Shown here: piece by piece, positions 35,736 through 45,864 of the stretch | Layout of the letters: each line of letters starts with the position of its first letter | How positions within the stretch are numbered: the stretch's first letter is position 1 | Origin: Alcaligenaceae bacterium | GTDB taxonomy: Bacteria; Pseudomonadota; Gammaproteobacteria; Burkholderiales; Burkholderiaceae_B | DNA: 64,000 nucleotides | Assembly (NCBI GenBank): GCA_013416395.1 | Contig: JACCEP010000010.1 | Coordinates: forward strand, 1 to 64,000 | Reading direction: 5' to 3' | Notes under the pieces: generated by a model | Told to the model about the DNA's origin: nothing | Seen by the model: only the letters and a program-made list of their open reading frames with translations | The model's database searches: none | Translations under genes and position numbers: made by a program

Positions 35736-38700
35736 TTATTTGGCAGCTTGCCCGTAGCCGCCACCTCCCGGCGTCTCAACAACGAACACATCACCGGGCT
35801 CCATCTGCGCCGAGCCGGTTGCGCCCAGTTCAACGCGGCTGCCATCGGTGCGCAGCACATAGGTTTTGCCCACTTCACCCGGTTCACCGCCTTGAAGGCC
35901 AAATGGCGCGACGCGGCGTCGGTTGGCCAGAATGGCCGCCGTCATGGGTTCGAGAAAACGCACCCGACGAATGCCGCCATTGCCGCCGTGGGCTAAACCT
36001 TTACCGCCGCTGCCTGCACGGATCTCATAGCTTTCGAGTAGTACGGGGAACCGCCACTCCAGTATCTCGGGGTCAGTCAGACGTGAGTTGGTCATATGTG
36101 TCTGCACGACATCGGTGCCATCAAAATAGCTGATGTTGCCTTGCGCGTCACGCTGTATGCCTGCGCCCGATCCGCCTGAAATGGTTTCGTAGTATTGGTA
36201 ACGGTCATTACCAAAGGTGAAGTTGTTCATGGTGCCTTGGGCGCCTGCCATAACACCCAGCGCGCCATACAAGGCGTCAGTAACGCATTGTGAGGTTTCC
36301 ACATTACCGGCAACTGTCGCCGCAGGAAACAGTGGGTTAAGCATAGAGCCCTCAGGTATGGTCACATTCAGCGGCTTCAGGCAACCCGCGTTCATGGGAA
36401 TGTCGTCATCGACCAGCGTACGGAACACATACAGCACCGCGGCCATGCACACAGCAGAGGGCGCATTGAAATTGTCTGGTAGCTGCGCCGAGGTGCCCGT
36501 AAAGTCAATGTCGGCGCTGCGGGTTGCAGCATCCACTCTTACCGCCACCCGGATCACCGCGCCATTATCCAGCTCGTACTCAAACTTGCCATCCTGCAAC
36601 ACACCGATTACCTGGCGTACAGCTTCTTCGGCATTGTCTTGCACATGGTCCATGTAGGCGTGCACCACGTCCAGACCAAATTCATTGACCATGCGGCGCA
36701 GTTCTTGCACCCCTTTTTCGTTGGCAGCAATCTGCGCGCGCAAGTCAGCAATGTTCTGTTCAGGGTTGCGGGCAGGGTACTGGCCACTGCTCAATAGTTT
36801 GCGCAGTTCCTGTTCACGCATGCGGCCGTGCTCTACCAGCTTGAAGTTGTCGATGAGCACGCCTTCTTCCTGAATAGTGCGGCTGTTGGGCGGCATGGAG
36901 CCAGGGGTGATACCGCCAATGTCGGCGTGGTGGCCGCGTGAGGCCACAAAAAACAGAATCTTCTTGCCAGCCAGATCAAAGACCGGCGTTACGACAGTAA
37001 TGTCAGGAAGGTGAGTGCCGCCGTTATAAGGGTCGTTTAACACATAGGCATCGCCCGCCTGCATAACCCCGGCGTTTCGGCGTATGACTGTTGTGATGCT
37101 TTCGCCCATGGAGCCCAGGTGTACCGGCATATGGGGCGCATTGGCGATGAGATTGCCATCGGCATCGAACAGGGCGCAAGAAAAGTCCAGACGCTCTTTG
37201 ATGTTGACGGAAAATGCCGTGTTGGCCAGCGTGGCCCCCATTTGCTCGGCAATCGTCATGAACAGATTATTGAATATTTCGAGCATGACAGGGTCTACCT
37301 GCGTGCCTATGGCCTGACGGCCTCCTTTGGCAATAGCGCGAGTAAGCAATAGCTCGCCGCCCGCCAATATCTCCAGCGCCCATTCAGGTTCAACCACTGT
37401 GGTTCCGTTGGCGTCGCAAATCATGGCCGGGCCTTGCAGCCGCATGCCGGGTTTAAGCGCATCGCGCTGATAGACCGGCGTCTGCGCATGTATAGACCCG
37501 CCTGAGAACAGCGCCATGGTGGCCTGTGCGGCAGGCACATCCTCGGCAGTGGGCGCGATTTCGACCTTGCTCGCGGTTTCGCCGCTAAGGCCAGTAGCTT
37601 CGACGGACAATGCTTCGATGACCAGACGCTTGTCGGGCATCAGAAAGCTATAGCGTTGCTGATAGGTTGTTTCAAAGCGTTGCCGCATCTCATCGACTGT
37701 GCCATACGCCACCACCAGTGCAGCATCCGTACCTTCGTAGCGTAAGTGCGCACGCTGGGTAAGTTGGATGCGCGCAGCGGGTATGCCCTGGCTTACAACT
37801 TCCTGCTGAGCGGCCTGGCTAAGTGTGTTTAGCACCCGTTCGCATTGATCAAGCGCGTCGGGATCGAGTACGACCTCAACGCTGGACTCGCGCATGGCCG
37901 TAATATCAGCCAGGCCCATGCCATAGGCCGAAAGTACACCTGCCAAAGGGTGGATGAGTGCACGCCGTACGCCCAAGGCGTCGGCAACCAGGCAGGCGTG
38001 TTGCCCCCCAGCACCGCCAAATGACACAAGTGTGTACTTGGTGACGTCATAACCGCGCTCAACCGAAATTTTCTTGATTGCATTGGCCATGTTGGCGATG
38101 GCAATGTTGATGTACCCCTCAGCCACTTCTTCGGGCGAAGAATGCCGTCCCGTGGCTGCTGCAATCTGCTCGCCCAATGCCGTGAATTTTTCTTTTACGG
38201 TGTCGTAATCGAGTGCCTGATTGCCTTGGGGGCCAAATAGTTTCGGGAAAAACTGGGGCTGAAGTTTGCCCAGCATGACATTGCAGTCGGTAACCGTTAA
38301 CGGGCCGCCGTTGCGATAGCAGGCTGGGCCCGGGTTGGCCCCAGCAGAGTCTGGGCCAACCCGCATGCGCGTGCCATCAAAATGCACGATGGAGCCGCCG
38401 CCAGCCGCTACGGTATGAATATTCATCATGGGTGCGCGTAAGCGCACGCCTGCTACTTCAGTTTCAAAAGCGCGTTCAAATTCGCCACTGTAATGCGATA
38501 CGTCGGTCGACGTGCCACCCATGTCAAAGCCTATCAGTGCCGAGCAGCCCGCCATTTCGGCGGTGCGCACCATGCCGACGATGCCGCCGGCCGGGCCTGA
38601 CAAAATAGAGTCTTTACCCTGAAACTGATCCGCCGCCGTCAACCCGCCATTGGATTGCATAAACATCAGCCTGACGCCGTCCAGCTCACTGGCGACGCGG

Positions 38701-39404
38701 TCAACATAACGCCTTAGTATGGGGGAGAGGTAGGCGTCAACTACGGTGGTATCGCCACGGCCCACAAGCTTCATCATGGGACTAACCTCATGCGAAACCG
38801 ACACTTGCGTAAAGCCTATTTCGCGGGCCAGTCGGGCTATGGTGTCTTCGTGCTCAGGGTAGCGATAGGCGTGCATGAGCACAATGGCAATAGAGCGAAA
38901 CCCCTCATCAAATGCCTGCTGCAGCTGGGCGCGCACCTGATCGGCGTCCAGCGATTGCAATACCTCGCCGTGCGCGGTAACGCGCTCGTTGACTTCGTCT
39001 ATGCGTGAGTACAGCAGCTCGGCCAGCGTAATGCACCGGTCAAATAGCCGTGGCCTTTCCTGGTAACCAATACGCAACGCATCGCGAAACCCTTTGGTGG
39101 TGAACAGCACGGTAGGATCGCCTTTGCGCTCGAGCAATGCATTGGTCGCCACCGTAGTGCCCATTTTGACCGCCTCGATCAGCTCGCCCGGAATGGTATC
39201 GCCGGGTGCCAGGCCAAGCAGCGTTCTTATGCCGGCCAGCGCAGCGTCGGGATACTGCGAGGGGTTGTCAGACAGCAGTTTGTGCGTGAGCAGCGTGCCG
39301 TCCGGGCGTCGAGCCACGATGTCGGTAAACGTGCCGCCACGATCCACCCAGAACTGCCAGCGCGCGTCGGGCGTCGTATTACCTTGCATCGATTGAGAAA
39401 CCAT
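35736..39404 (-). CDS. Fused HyuA/HyuB hydantoinase/5-oxoprolinase family hydrolase
   Basis: A 1222-residue ATP-dependent lactam or imide hydrolase in which the two subunits usually encoded separately are fused. Domains: Hydant_A_N (about 14-200, [17 protein letters not shown]), HyuA (about 210-690, [16 protein letters not shown] and [17 protein letters not shown]), then HyuB (about 700-1210, [19 protein letters not shown]). Fused forms hydrolyse 5-oxoproline to glutamate; OplBA-type relatives open 6-oxopipecolate or other lactams. The ATG at 39404 follows AAGGA; a TTG just upstream is less likely. A terminator separates it from the aminotransferase, so it has its own promoter. Confidence 0.9.
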   Translation of the reverse strand: MVSQSMQGNTTPDARWQFWVDRGGTFTDIVARRPDGTLLTHKLLSDNPSQYPDAALAGIRTLLGLAPGDTIPGELIEAVKMGTTVATNALLERKGDPTVLFTTKGFRDALRIGYQERPRLFDRCITLAELLYSRIDEVNERVTAHGEVLQSLDADQVRAQLQQAFDEGFRSIAIVLMHAYRYPEHEDTIARLAREIGFTQVSVSHEVSPMMKLVGRGDTTVVDAYLSPILRRYVDRVASELDGVRLMFMQSNGGLTAADQFQGKDSILSGPAGGIVGMVRTAEMAGCSALIGFDMGGTSTDVSHYSGEFERAFETEVAGVRLRAPMMNIHTVAAGGGSIVHFDGTRMRVGPDSAGANPGPACYRNGGPLTVTDCNVMLGKLQPQFFPKLFGPQGNQALDYDTVKEKFTALGEQIAAATGRHSSPEEVAEGYINIAIANMANAIKKISVERGYDVTKYTLVSFGGAGGQHACLVADALGVRRALIHPLAGVLSAYGMGLADITAMRESSVEVVLDPDALDQCERVLNTLSQAAQQEVVSQGIPAARIQLTQRAHLRYEGTDAALVVAYGTVDEMRQRFETTYQQRYSFLMPDKRLVIEALSVEATGLSGETASKVEIAPTAEDVPAAQATMALFSGGSIHAQTPVYQRDALKPGMRLQGPAMICDANGTTVVEPEWALEILAGGELLLTRAIAKGGRQAIGTQVDPVMLEIFNNLFMTIAEQMGATLANTAFSVNIKERLDFSCALFDADGNLIANAPHMPVHLGSMGESITTVIRRNAGVMQAGDAYVLNDPYNGGTHLPDITVVTPVFDLAGKKILFFVASRGHHADIGGITPGSMPPNSRTIQEEGVLIDNFKLVEHGRMREQELRKLLSSGQYPARNPEQNIADLRAQIAANEKGVQELRRMVNEFGLDVVHAYMDHVQDNAEEAVRQVIGVLQDGKFEYELDNGAVIRVAVRVDAATRSADIDFTGTSAQLPDNFNAPSAVCMAAVLYVFRTLVDDDIPMNAGCLKPLNVTIPEGSMLNPLFPAATVAGNVETSQCVTDALYGALGVMAGAQGTMNNFTFGNDRYQYYETISGGSGAGIQRDAQGNISYFDGTDVVQTHMTNSRLTDPEILEWRFPVLLESYEIRAGSGGKGLAHGGNGGIRRVRFLEPMTAAILANRRRVAPFGLQGGEPGEVGKTYVLRTDGSRVELGATGSAQMEPGDVFVVETPGGGGYGQAAK

Positions 39405-39530
39405 CAAAAAATCCTTTTGGTCAATCTGTGTAGAGATAAATGGCCATACTTAGCTGCGACGCCTGCGTTTGCATAACGCTTTGCGCAAACACCGGGTCAG
39501 CGCCGTGCCTGCCATCTTAAAAATAAAATA

Positions 39531-39566
39531 ACCATCCGAGACGCGCACCGGCCCGTCTCGGATGGT
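39531..39566 (-). terminator. Intrinsic terminator of the aminotransferase operon
   Basis: ACCATCCGAGACG (39531-39543) and CGTCTCGGATGGT (39554-39566) form a perfect 13-bp stem. On the minus strand it is followed by a T-rich tail (TATTTTATTTTTA), the best intrinsic terminator in the window. Confidence 0.8.
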
Positions 39567-39669
39567 CGATAGAGTTCGAATGATTAAAACATATGCGACT
39601 AAGCCGTACTGCGTGGCGTGGTGGGATCAGCCCCTGCGCGCTATTTGGCGCGGCTTATCGCGGTTTAGC

Positions 39670-40848
39670 TTATGCGCTCAGCGAGGAGAGCGCGGTGTCC
39701 ATTGCCTTGAGGGCTTCATCTACTTCTTGTTTGCTGATAACCAGAGGCGGCAGCAGACGCACCATATTGTCACGCGCCGTAAGGGCCAGCAGGCCGTGGT
39801 CGCGAAAGGCCTCTACAAGCTGCGTGTTGGGCACGATGGCTGGCAAGCCTATCATCATGCCGGTACCGCGCAAAGCACTGCCTATGGCCTTGGGGTGATG
39901 GCTGGCCAGGTCAGCGAGCCCGGCACGAAAATACCGGGCGGTTTCCTCCACATCTTTTAAAAACCCGGGTGCCGTCAGCGCATCAAACACCGCATTGCCA
40001 ATGGCCATAGCCATGGGGTTGCCGCCAAACGTTGTGCCATGGCTACCGGTAATAAACCCGGTGGCCACCGCTTCGGTAGCCAGGCAGGCCGAAACCGGAA
40101 AGCCGTTGCCCAGGCCTTTGGCGGCGACCATGATGTCGGGCTTAATACCTGACCATTCATGGCAATACAGCTTGCCCGTACGGCCGTTGCCGCTCTGCAC
40201 TTCATCCAGAATCAGCAGCAGCCCGTGCTCGTCAGCGAGCTGGCGTAAGGCTTGCATAAACTCAGTACAGGCCGCGCGTACGCCGCCTTCTCCCTGAACA
40301 GGCTCAATGAGAATGGCAGCGGTACTGTCTTGAATAAGGTTACGAACTGAGTCGATGTTGCCGAATTCGGCGCGATCAAAGCCGTCCATATGTGGCTCAA
40401 AACCTTCGCGGTATTTTTCGCCATCGCCGGCCATAATCGTGGCCAATGTGCGCCCGTGAAAGGCGCCGTCAAACACAATGGTGCGCCAACGCTCAGGCTT
40501 GCCCGAGACATTAAAGTAGCGACGCGTCAGCTTTAGCGCGCACTCAACGGCTTCTGCGCCACTATTCGAGAAAAACACGCGGTCGGCAAAACTGGCTGAG
40601 CATAAGCGGTCAGCGAGTTGTTCTTGCTGCGGTATGCGAAAGTTGTTCGAGATGTGCCACAACTTTGCCGCTTGCTGGTTCAGCGCGTCCAGCACCTTGG
40701 GGTGGCCATAGCCCAGGTTGTTCACGCCTATGCCGCTGGTTAAGTCCATATAACGACGACCGTTTTCTTCGTACAGGTAAACGCCCATGCCATGGCTAAA
40801 TGACAGGGGAGCACGTGCATAAGTTTCCATCAAATGATTGCCAGACAT
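39670..40848 (-). CDS. Class III PLP aminotransferase (acetylornithine aminotransferase-like)
   Basis: A 392-residue fold-type I aminotransferase. SNSGAEAVECALKLTRRYF (about 94-112) binds the cofactor phosphate, Asp215 in LILDEVQSGNGRTG contacts the PLP ring, and Lys244 in AAKGLGNGFP forms the Schiff base. Family members act on omega-amino groups (acetylornithine, aminobutyrate, aminovalerate, lysine) and some on 2-aminoadipate. It follows the DUF1338 gene in a two-gene operon, so production of 2-oxoadipate from 2-aminoadipate is a reasonable proposal. Biosynthetic ArgD is the alternative. Confidence 0.85.
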   Translation of the reverse strand: MSGNHLMETYARAPLSFSHGMGVYLYEENGRRYMDLTSGIGVNNLGYGHPKVLDALNQQAAKLWHISNNFRIPQQEQLADRLCSASFADRVFFSNSGAEAVECALKLTRRYFNVSGKPERWRTIVFDGAFHGRTLATIMAGDGEKYREGFEPHMDGFDRAEFGNIDSVRNLIQDSTAAILIEPVQGEGGVRAACTEFMQALRQLADEHGLLLILDEVQSGNGRTGKLYCHEWSGIKPDIMVAAKGLGNGFPVSACLATEAVATGFITGSHGTTFGGNPMAMAIGNAVFDALTAPGFLKDVEETARYFRAGLADLASHHPKAIGSALRGTGMMIGLPAIVPNTQLVEAFRDHGLLALTARDNMVRLLPPLVISKQEVDEALKAMDTALSSLSA

Positions 40849-40982
40849 GTGGTCGTCCTTTTAATTAAGTGTGTTTACGGTCGAGTTGGCTGGCCCGCCT
40901 ATCGGCTCAACCGCTGCAGAGAGCGACTGCAGTCGGCGAAGCGGGCGCGCAGGCGCGGTGGAGATACGAATAACAATCGGCT

Positions 40983-42035
40983 TCAGCAAACAGTACTGTC
41001 TTCTACCGACGTCATCTTGAAGATGGCAGTCGCATTGCCGCTGTCAAAGCCCAGGTCCAGCTTTTCGTCATTGCCGTTGGCAGGAACGCGATCGCGTGAA
41101 ATAAATTCGTAAAACGAACCTGGTACTTGCATGACCACACAGCCTTCTGGCGTACGAAACACGCGGTCAACTTGTGCGGCGCGGTATGCCGTTTGCCTTA
41201 CTGACCCGCGTGCTGCCACCTCAACCTGAGGCTTGATCGAACGACCAAGCGCCTGCTGTTCTAGCGTCAGGGCGTGAACGTCGGCGACACGGTCGGTGAC
41301 GTGATTGAACGCATTGCCTTCGGTGCAGATCCACGCCATTTCCTGAGACTCGTTTTTCAGGATCTCGTAGTCGGAAAGTGCAGGGGTGGCATGCTGGCGT
41401 GCAAAACAGCGTGTCATGGCCAAAAGCAGCGCCACAGCCTCATCAAAGGCCAGTAATCCTTCTTGGCTGAGTGTTTGCAGCGAGGCAAGGTGGGTGGCGT
41501 CGAGCGGGTCGGTAGACGTGCTAACCACCCGTGCGGTAGCTTGCTGGAAGGCTTCTGAAAACTGATCTACATGCAACTCGCTCAAGAAAAACTGCGGCAT
41601 GTCTTCAGGCAGGTCTTTATGCACGTATGAGCGACCTGTCATTTTCAGGCGCGGCAGCGGGTAGGTTTCATATAGGTGGTAACCCAGCGGCTCCAGAATA
41701 CGGGTAATGGATTTTTCGCCAGCGGGCAGGGCGCCACACTGCTCAATGGCCACCGTACGTACGGCGCCGTGGTCAAAAAATACCTGACCGTGTTGCTGCA
41801 ACACATCTTCTGTATACGCTTTGCCTTCGGGCACGCGTTCCAGCAGGTCGCGAAACAGAATCATGTTCAGGCAAAACGCAATTTCCGCCCGGGTCACCTG
41901 GCCGGGGGCTGGGTTGGCAGCTATGCTGTTCTGGAATGCGGCAGGAATGCTCATCAAGCGAGAAAGCTGTTCTGTCTGGCTTAGCCCCAGACAGGCGGAA
42001 AGTAGTTGATGAAGTTGTGTCGCGGTATTTGCCAT
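40983..42035 (-). CDS. DUF1338 family protein (2-oxoadipate dioxygenase/decarboxylase type)
   Basis: A 350-residue protein of the DUF1338 family, whose characterised member HglS is a metal-dependent enzyme turning 2-oxoadipate and oxygen into D-2-hydroxyglutarate and CO2 in lysine breakdown. Family segments seen: FFDHGAVRTV (metal-binding His), the stretch PEDMPQFFLSELHVDQFS, GNAFNHVTDRV (second His) and SFYEFISR. It is shorter than the roughly 460-residue HglS. It pairs with an aminotransferase downstream and a divergent LysR gene. Confidence 0.78.
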   Translation of the reverse strand: MANTATQLHQLLSACLGLSQTEQLSRLMSIPAAFQNSIAANPAPGQVTRAEIAFCLNMILFRDLLERVPEGKAYTEDVLQQHGQVFFDHGAVRTVAIEQCGALPAGEKSITRILEPLGYHLYETYPLPRLKMTGRSYVHKDLPEDMPQFFLSELHVDQFSEAFQQATARVVSTSTDPLDATHLASLQTLSQEGLLAFDEAVALLLAMTRCFARQHATPALSDYEILKNESQEMAWICTEGNAFNHVTDRVADVHALTLEQQALGRSIKPQVEVAARGSVRQTAYRAAQVDRVFRTPEGCVVMQVPGSFYEFISRDRVPANGNDEKLDLGFDSGNATAIFKMTSVEDSTVC

Positions 42036-42072
42036 GGTGTTGCGTCAAGCCTTAAATAAAAAAATAAATGTG

Positions 42073-42149
42073 TAATCAGGGTTGATTATGGAAAATAGTG
42101 CGCGTTGGGTAAAGCGAAATAAAATAGCCTGTGTATTCCGTTTTGGAAT
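42073..42149. promoter_or_regulatory. Divergent promoter with LysR-type dyads
   Basis: TAATCA-N4-TGATTA (42073-42088) and ATTCC-N5-GGAAT (42135-42149, a T-N11-A form) lie between the divergent DUF1338 and LysR genes. Either could bind the LysR product. Confidence 0.4.
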
Positions 42150-42165
42150 GCGTTAAGCTTTGGCC

Positions 42166-43059
42166 ATGAGACCGCATTTCCCATCCCTGCCTGCACTGGC
42201 TGCGTTTGAAATCGTTTACCGACGATTAAGCATTAGTGAAGCCGCGCATGAGCTCTCTTTGACACAAAGCGCCGTAAGCAAGCAAATCAAGGCGCTTGAG
42301 CTGTTTTTTGGCCAAGACCTTTTTGAAAGACGCGCCCGTGGCCTTGTCGCGACACCGGCAGCAGACTTGCTCGCTGCGCGGCTGGCACCGTGTCTGGATC
42401 AAATGGAAGGCCTGGTACGCGAAATGCATGCCGTCCGGCAGGGCGGGGGCGTTCTTAAACTGGCCGTTGTGCCTACGTTTGCCACACGATGGCTTATGCC
42501 GCGTTTACGCCATCTGGCCCAGCATCACCCAAACCTCGTCCTCAACCTTTCCACCCAGCTTGATCGTTTCGAGTTTGCGGGCAGCGGCCTGGACGCCGGC
42601 ATTATTTTCGGCAAACCAGACTGGCCCAATTGTGACTACAGTCTGATCGCCACCGAAAACCAGGTGGTTGTGTGCAGCCCCGACTTTCTGCAGCGTTTTG
42701 GCAGGCCTGCCGAGCGCAAAGACTTGTCGCGCTTTCCCTTGCTGCATTCCGCCTCCCGGCCCAATGCGTGGTCGCGTTGGTTTGAAACCCATGGCCTGCC
42801 CGAACCCGCAGGCATTTCAGGGCCACGGTTTGATCTGTTTTCTATGGTGGCTGAAGCCGCTCTGGCGGGCCTGGGCATTGCATTACTGCCTGAAATACTG
42901 ATACGCGAAGAGCTGAAGCAGCGCACCCTGGTAGCGCTGTTTCCGGTAGAAACGTATTCAGAAGGGGCGTATTACTTTATTTATCCAAGACACAAAGCGC
43001 ATATGTCAGGCCTGCAAACATTTCAGACCTGGTTGTTGGCGCAGGCTTCGTCGCAGTGA
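42166..43059 (+). CDS. LysR-family regulator (GcvA-like)
   Basis: A 297-residue LysR protein. The start RPHFPSLPALAAFE and the helix-turn-helix SISEAAHELSLTQSAVSKQI (about 24-43) place it near GcvA and AmpR. The effector domain is complete. It is divergent from the DUF1338/aminotransferase operon and likely controls it. ATG 42166 is preferred over an in-frame TTG two codons earlier. Confidence 0.92.
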   Translation: MRPHFPSLPALAAFEIVYRRLSISEAAHELSLTQSAVSKQIKALELFFGQDLFERRARGLVATPAADLLAARLAPCLDQMEGLVREMHAVRQGGGVLKLAVVPTFATRWLMPRLRHLAQHHPNLVLNLSTQLDRFEFAGSGLDAGIIFGKPDWPNCDYSLIATENQVVVCSPDFLQRFGRPAERKDLSRFPLLHSASRPNAWSRWFETHGLPEPAGISGPRFDLFSMVAEAALAGLGIALLPEILIREELKQRTLVALFPVETYSEGAYYFIYPRHKAHMSGLQTFQTWLLAQASSQ

Positions 43060-43150
43060 TTGAGGCTGTAGCTGTAGCTCATAGAAATGGGCCACACATA
43101 GCGTAGACATACGTGTGTCAGTTTGCGCTAACGACCTTGGGGTTTTGGGC

Positions 43151-44656
43151 TTACAGTCGCTTCTCGAGCATGAGCGCCACCTCAGTCTGGCTGCGCGCAT
43201 ACATGGGTAGGTTGCTGTGATGGCGGCTGTAGCTGGCATAAAGGCGCGGTTGGAAACCATACAGTGTCAGCCCGGGTTTCCACAGCGTGGCGTTCAGTTC
43301 AATTTCGCGGTCGCGCCGTTGCGTATACAGAAAGAGGGCATAGGGTTTTTTATAGTGGCGATGCCCATACTTAACGCTAAGCCGTGCGCCTACGACATTA
43401 CCCAGGGTGCTGGATGCGCCCACTTCAAACCAGGGGAAGCGGGATGCATACTCGCCTGATCGCGCGGATTCATTTTGCATGCCTGCGCGGCCATACACCA
43501 GCAGTTGGGGAGAAAAGGCGCGCATGGCGGCCAGTGAATAAACCCTTAATGGTCCGTCATAAGCGCCATAGTCTGGGTCATCGTAATCGCGATTGAGCCA
43601 TAAAAAAGAGCCCATGAACTGCCAAGGCATGTCGGGGCGGTATCCCGCTTCGATGCCTAACCCGTGGCTGTGCCGATAAGGTTTGCCGCCCACCCACGCT
43701 TTACCAAGCTGGGGCGTGACAGCAAACCATGTACTCACGTCCTGATACTTGTAGCCACCACGCAGGGTAATGGACTGGTCGCTATACGCATTGTGATGTC
43801 GGTAGTTAACGCCATCGCCTTCGGCTGCCAGGGTGTAAAAATGATTGCCGCCCAGGTTTTGCTCACGCTGGGCGGAGGCGGTGTACTTCAGGCCCCATGC
43901 GGCTTCTGGCAGCGCGTCAGGGCTTTTGGCGAAGGGAAGCCAAAACGTTGAGCCTTCAGGCCCGGCGATGGGCAGGCGCAGAAACGCATCTTTATTGGCC
44001 GCGTTAATGTTGTTATTGTGTGCCAGCCCTACACCTGCCTGAAACTGCCATTGTTGTTCGCGCTGCATCATGTATCGATACATGGCCACGTCATGCTGGG
44101 CATCGGGGTCAAGCGCCTGCCGCTGCACCGTTGCAAACTGCTGGTCAGCCTCGTGCCATGCTTTGTTTTCCATCAGCATAAGGCCCAGTTCCAGCCGCAC
44201 GTAGTCAAGGTCAGGGTGTTGCGTGATAAGTTGCCGGTAAAGCGAAATGGCCTTTGCATATTGCCCATGGTGACGGTACAGCGCACCTTGCACGTAATCC
44301 CGTAACACCACATCGATGCCGCTCATGGTGGGATAAAACCGCATGATGCGTTGTAGTGTGCTCCAGTCTTCATGCAGCATGGCCTGGTTCAGAATATGCT
44401 CGGTAAGCGCCACGCTTGCCTTCAGATCTTCGTCATTCAGTTCGGGTACCGGGGCCTGGTTCCGGTCACTGGGCTTGCGTGCAGGCGCAGGCGTCATCAG
44501 CGGGCGCAGCGGGTCAGCCTGAAGTCGGTCATCAAGCAGGCGTGGTGGTGTGAGCGTCTGGCTTGTCAGTGGCTGTGCCGTAAGCATAGCCGGCAGCGCG
44601 GCGATACAAAGCGTGGTCAGTGTCGCCAGCAAAATGGGAAGGCGTGATCGCAGCAT
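43151..44656 (-). CDS. Slam-type outer-membrane translocator (DUF560)
   Basis: A 501-residue surface lipoprotein assembly modulator family protein. It has a signal peptide (residues 1-27), a periplasmic TPR-like domain (about 85-205, GALYRHHGQYAKAISLYRQL) and a C-terminal 14-strand-type barrel of the DUF560 class (about 215-501, VGLAHNNNINAANK and alternating aromatic strands to MLEKRL). Slam proteins carry TbpB-like or hemophilin-like substrates across the outer membrane. It lies just downstream of such a substrate gene, so that protein is its presumed cargo. The ATG at 44656 gives a normal signal peptide; the frame opens earlier without a good start. Confidence 0.85.
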   Translation of the reverse strand: MLRSRLPILLATLTTLCIAALPAMLTAQPLTSQTLTPPRLLDDRLQADPLRPLMTPAPARKPSDRNQAPVPELNDEDLKASVALTEHILNQAMLHEDWSTLQRIMRFYPTMSGIDVVLRDYVQGALYRHHGQYAKAISLYRQLITQHPDLDYVRLELGLMLMENKAWHEADQQFATVQRQALDPDAQHDVAMYRYMMQREQQWQFQAGVGLAHNNNINAANKDAFLRLPIAGPEGSTFWLPFAKSPDALPEAAWGLKYTASAQREQNLGGNHFYTLAAEGDGVNYRHHNAYSDQSITLRGGYKYQDVSTWFAVTPQLGKAWVGGKPYRHSHGLGIEAGYRPDMPWQFMGSFLWLNRDYDDPDYGAYDGPLRVYSLAAMRAFSPQLLVYGRAGMQNESARSGEYASRFPWFEVGASSTLGNVVGARLSVKYGHRHYKKPYALFLYTQRRDREIELNATLWKPGLTLYGFQPRLYASYSRHHSNLPMYARSQTEVALMLEKRL

Positions 44657-44723
44657 AGAGCGGTAAGCGTAAACAGCGGCACCGGCCGGGTTTGTGGCGG
44701 GCAACGCGCGTTAACAAAGCGAA

Positions 44724-44752
44724 GCACTGCACGGCAACAACCCGTGCAGTGC
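44724..44752 (-). terminator. Hairpin between the hemophilin-like gene and slam
   Basis: GCACTGCACGG (44724-44734) and CCGTGCAGTGC (44742-44752) form a perfect 11-bp stem with a seven-base loop. On the minus strand the downstream side is GCTTCGCTTTGTT. Partial termination here would make the secreted substrate far more abundant than its translocator. Confidence 0.55.
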
Positions 44753-44810
44753 GGTGGTTTATAAAACGGTTAGCGCCGCCCGGGCAGATGCCGAGGCGGC
44801 TGAGGCAGCA

Positions 44811-45683
44811 TTACTGCTTGCGACCCATGATGGCGGCAGTACCTACGCGGGGCGGAAGGCCCTGAATCACACCCCCGATCTCAGCACCTTTGGGGCCGTA
44901 GAGCGTCAGTCTGTAGTTTGGGTTGCTCTCTGAACCTTTGATGTGCTTCCACGCTGTTGTGTCGGAGACGCCAGACTCGGCCACCGTTACGCTACCTTCG
45001 AACCGAAGGCCGGCAGAAGTCGCTGCCAGTGCTGTCGAATTAAGCGTACCGCGGTTGATGTCAAAGTAAACATCTTGGCCGTTGTAGGACTGGCGCGCCG
45101 GAATCTTCAGGCCTTTGAGGCTGAACGAACCCTCGCCGGTGGCGCTGCTGGGGCCGGTCACCTTGACCTGGTAGTTGAAATCGCCACGCGGGAAGTGCGT
45201 GAACGCAACGCCTTTGTAGTTATAGGTGCCATTGACCAGGGTGCCGGCTGCGGTTTGCTTGCCTACGACGGCTTTGGCGAAGTGCCGTGCTTCCGTGCCG
45301 CGAGAAAGGTTGATGATGGCCGCAGAATGCTTTTGCCGGTAAAAGCGATATACAACGGGGGCTTCGGCCTGGGCAGAGCCCGTGTTGGCGGTAATGACCA
45401 CGTCGTTATGCCCCGTGCTGTCATCCCTGTCTTTGCCATAGAAGGTGAAGGGCTTGAGCTGCTTCAGGTCAAACTTGCTTTCGATGGTGGGGCTGGCCTG
45501 GCCGGCAACATTCAGAGCAGTGGACGGGCCGTAGGTTTGGCCGTTGTAGTTGAAGGTGCCCAGATAAGCGGCGCCATCAATATTGCCGGGCTTGTTAAAG
45601 TCTATGTCGGTCCATGCCGCCGAGGCGGTACCGCTAACGCCCAAGACGATGAGCGCGCTTGAAAAAAGGTTAAATTTTTTCAT
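44811..45683 (-). CDS. Hemophilin-like Slam-dependent secreted protein
   Basis: A 290-residue exported protein. The signal peptide MKKFNLFSSALIVLGVSG ends in TASAAW, a signal peptidase I site with no lipobox cysteine, so the product is soluble rather than a lipoprotein. The C-terminal barrel carries the TbpB-like mark YGPKGAEIGGVIQG (262-275), as in Slam substrates. The N-terminal half is beta-rich with several His and Tyr residues that could coordinate heme. Between a TonB receptor and a Slam gene, it resembles the hemophilin HphA system. The heme ligand itself is inferred. Confidence 0.75.
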   Translation of the reverse strand: MKKFNLFSSALIVLGVSGTASAAWTDIDFNKPGNIDGAAYLGTFNYNGQTYGPSTALNVAGQASPTIESKFDLKQLKPFTFYGKDRDDSTGHNDVVITANTGSAQAEAPVVYRFYRQKHSAAIINLSRGTEARHFAKAVVGKQTAAGTLVNGTYNYKGVAFTHFPRGDFNYQVKVTGPSSATGEGSFSLKGLKIPARQSYNGQDVYFDINRGTLNSTALAATSAGLRFEGSVTVAESGVSDTTAWKHIKGSESNPNYRLTLYGPKGAEIGGVIQGLPPRVGTAAIMGRKQ

Positions 45684-45754
45684 GGTACAACTCCCAAATA
45701 ATAAAGTTGCTACTGCACCATGCGATATGCCGTTGCTGCGGCAAATCGCCACTA

Positions 45755-45809
45755 ACCGGCACTGATTGCTTGCCGGTACCGGCGCCGCCACCAAGAGGCG
45801 GTGCCCGGT
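45755..45809 (-). other. Tandem hairpins between receptor and hemophilin-like gene
   Basis: ACCGGCA/TGCCGGT (45755-45761, 45771-45777) is followed at once by ACCGGCGCCGCC with GGCGGTGCCCGGT (45778-45789, 45797-45809). The pair could process or stabilise the mRNA ahead of the secreted protein gene. Confidence 0.4.
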
Positions 45810-45864
45810 TCTTGCCTGCGCTTATGACAGCAGGGCTTAATTCGGCCTTACACAGCTGTTAGGC

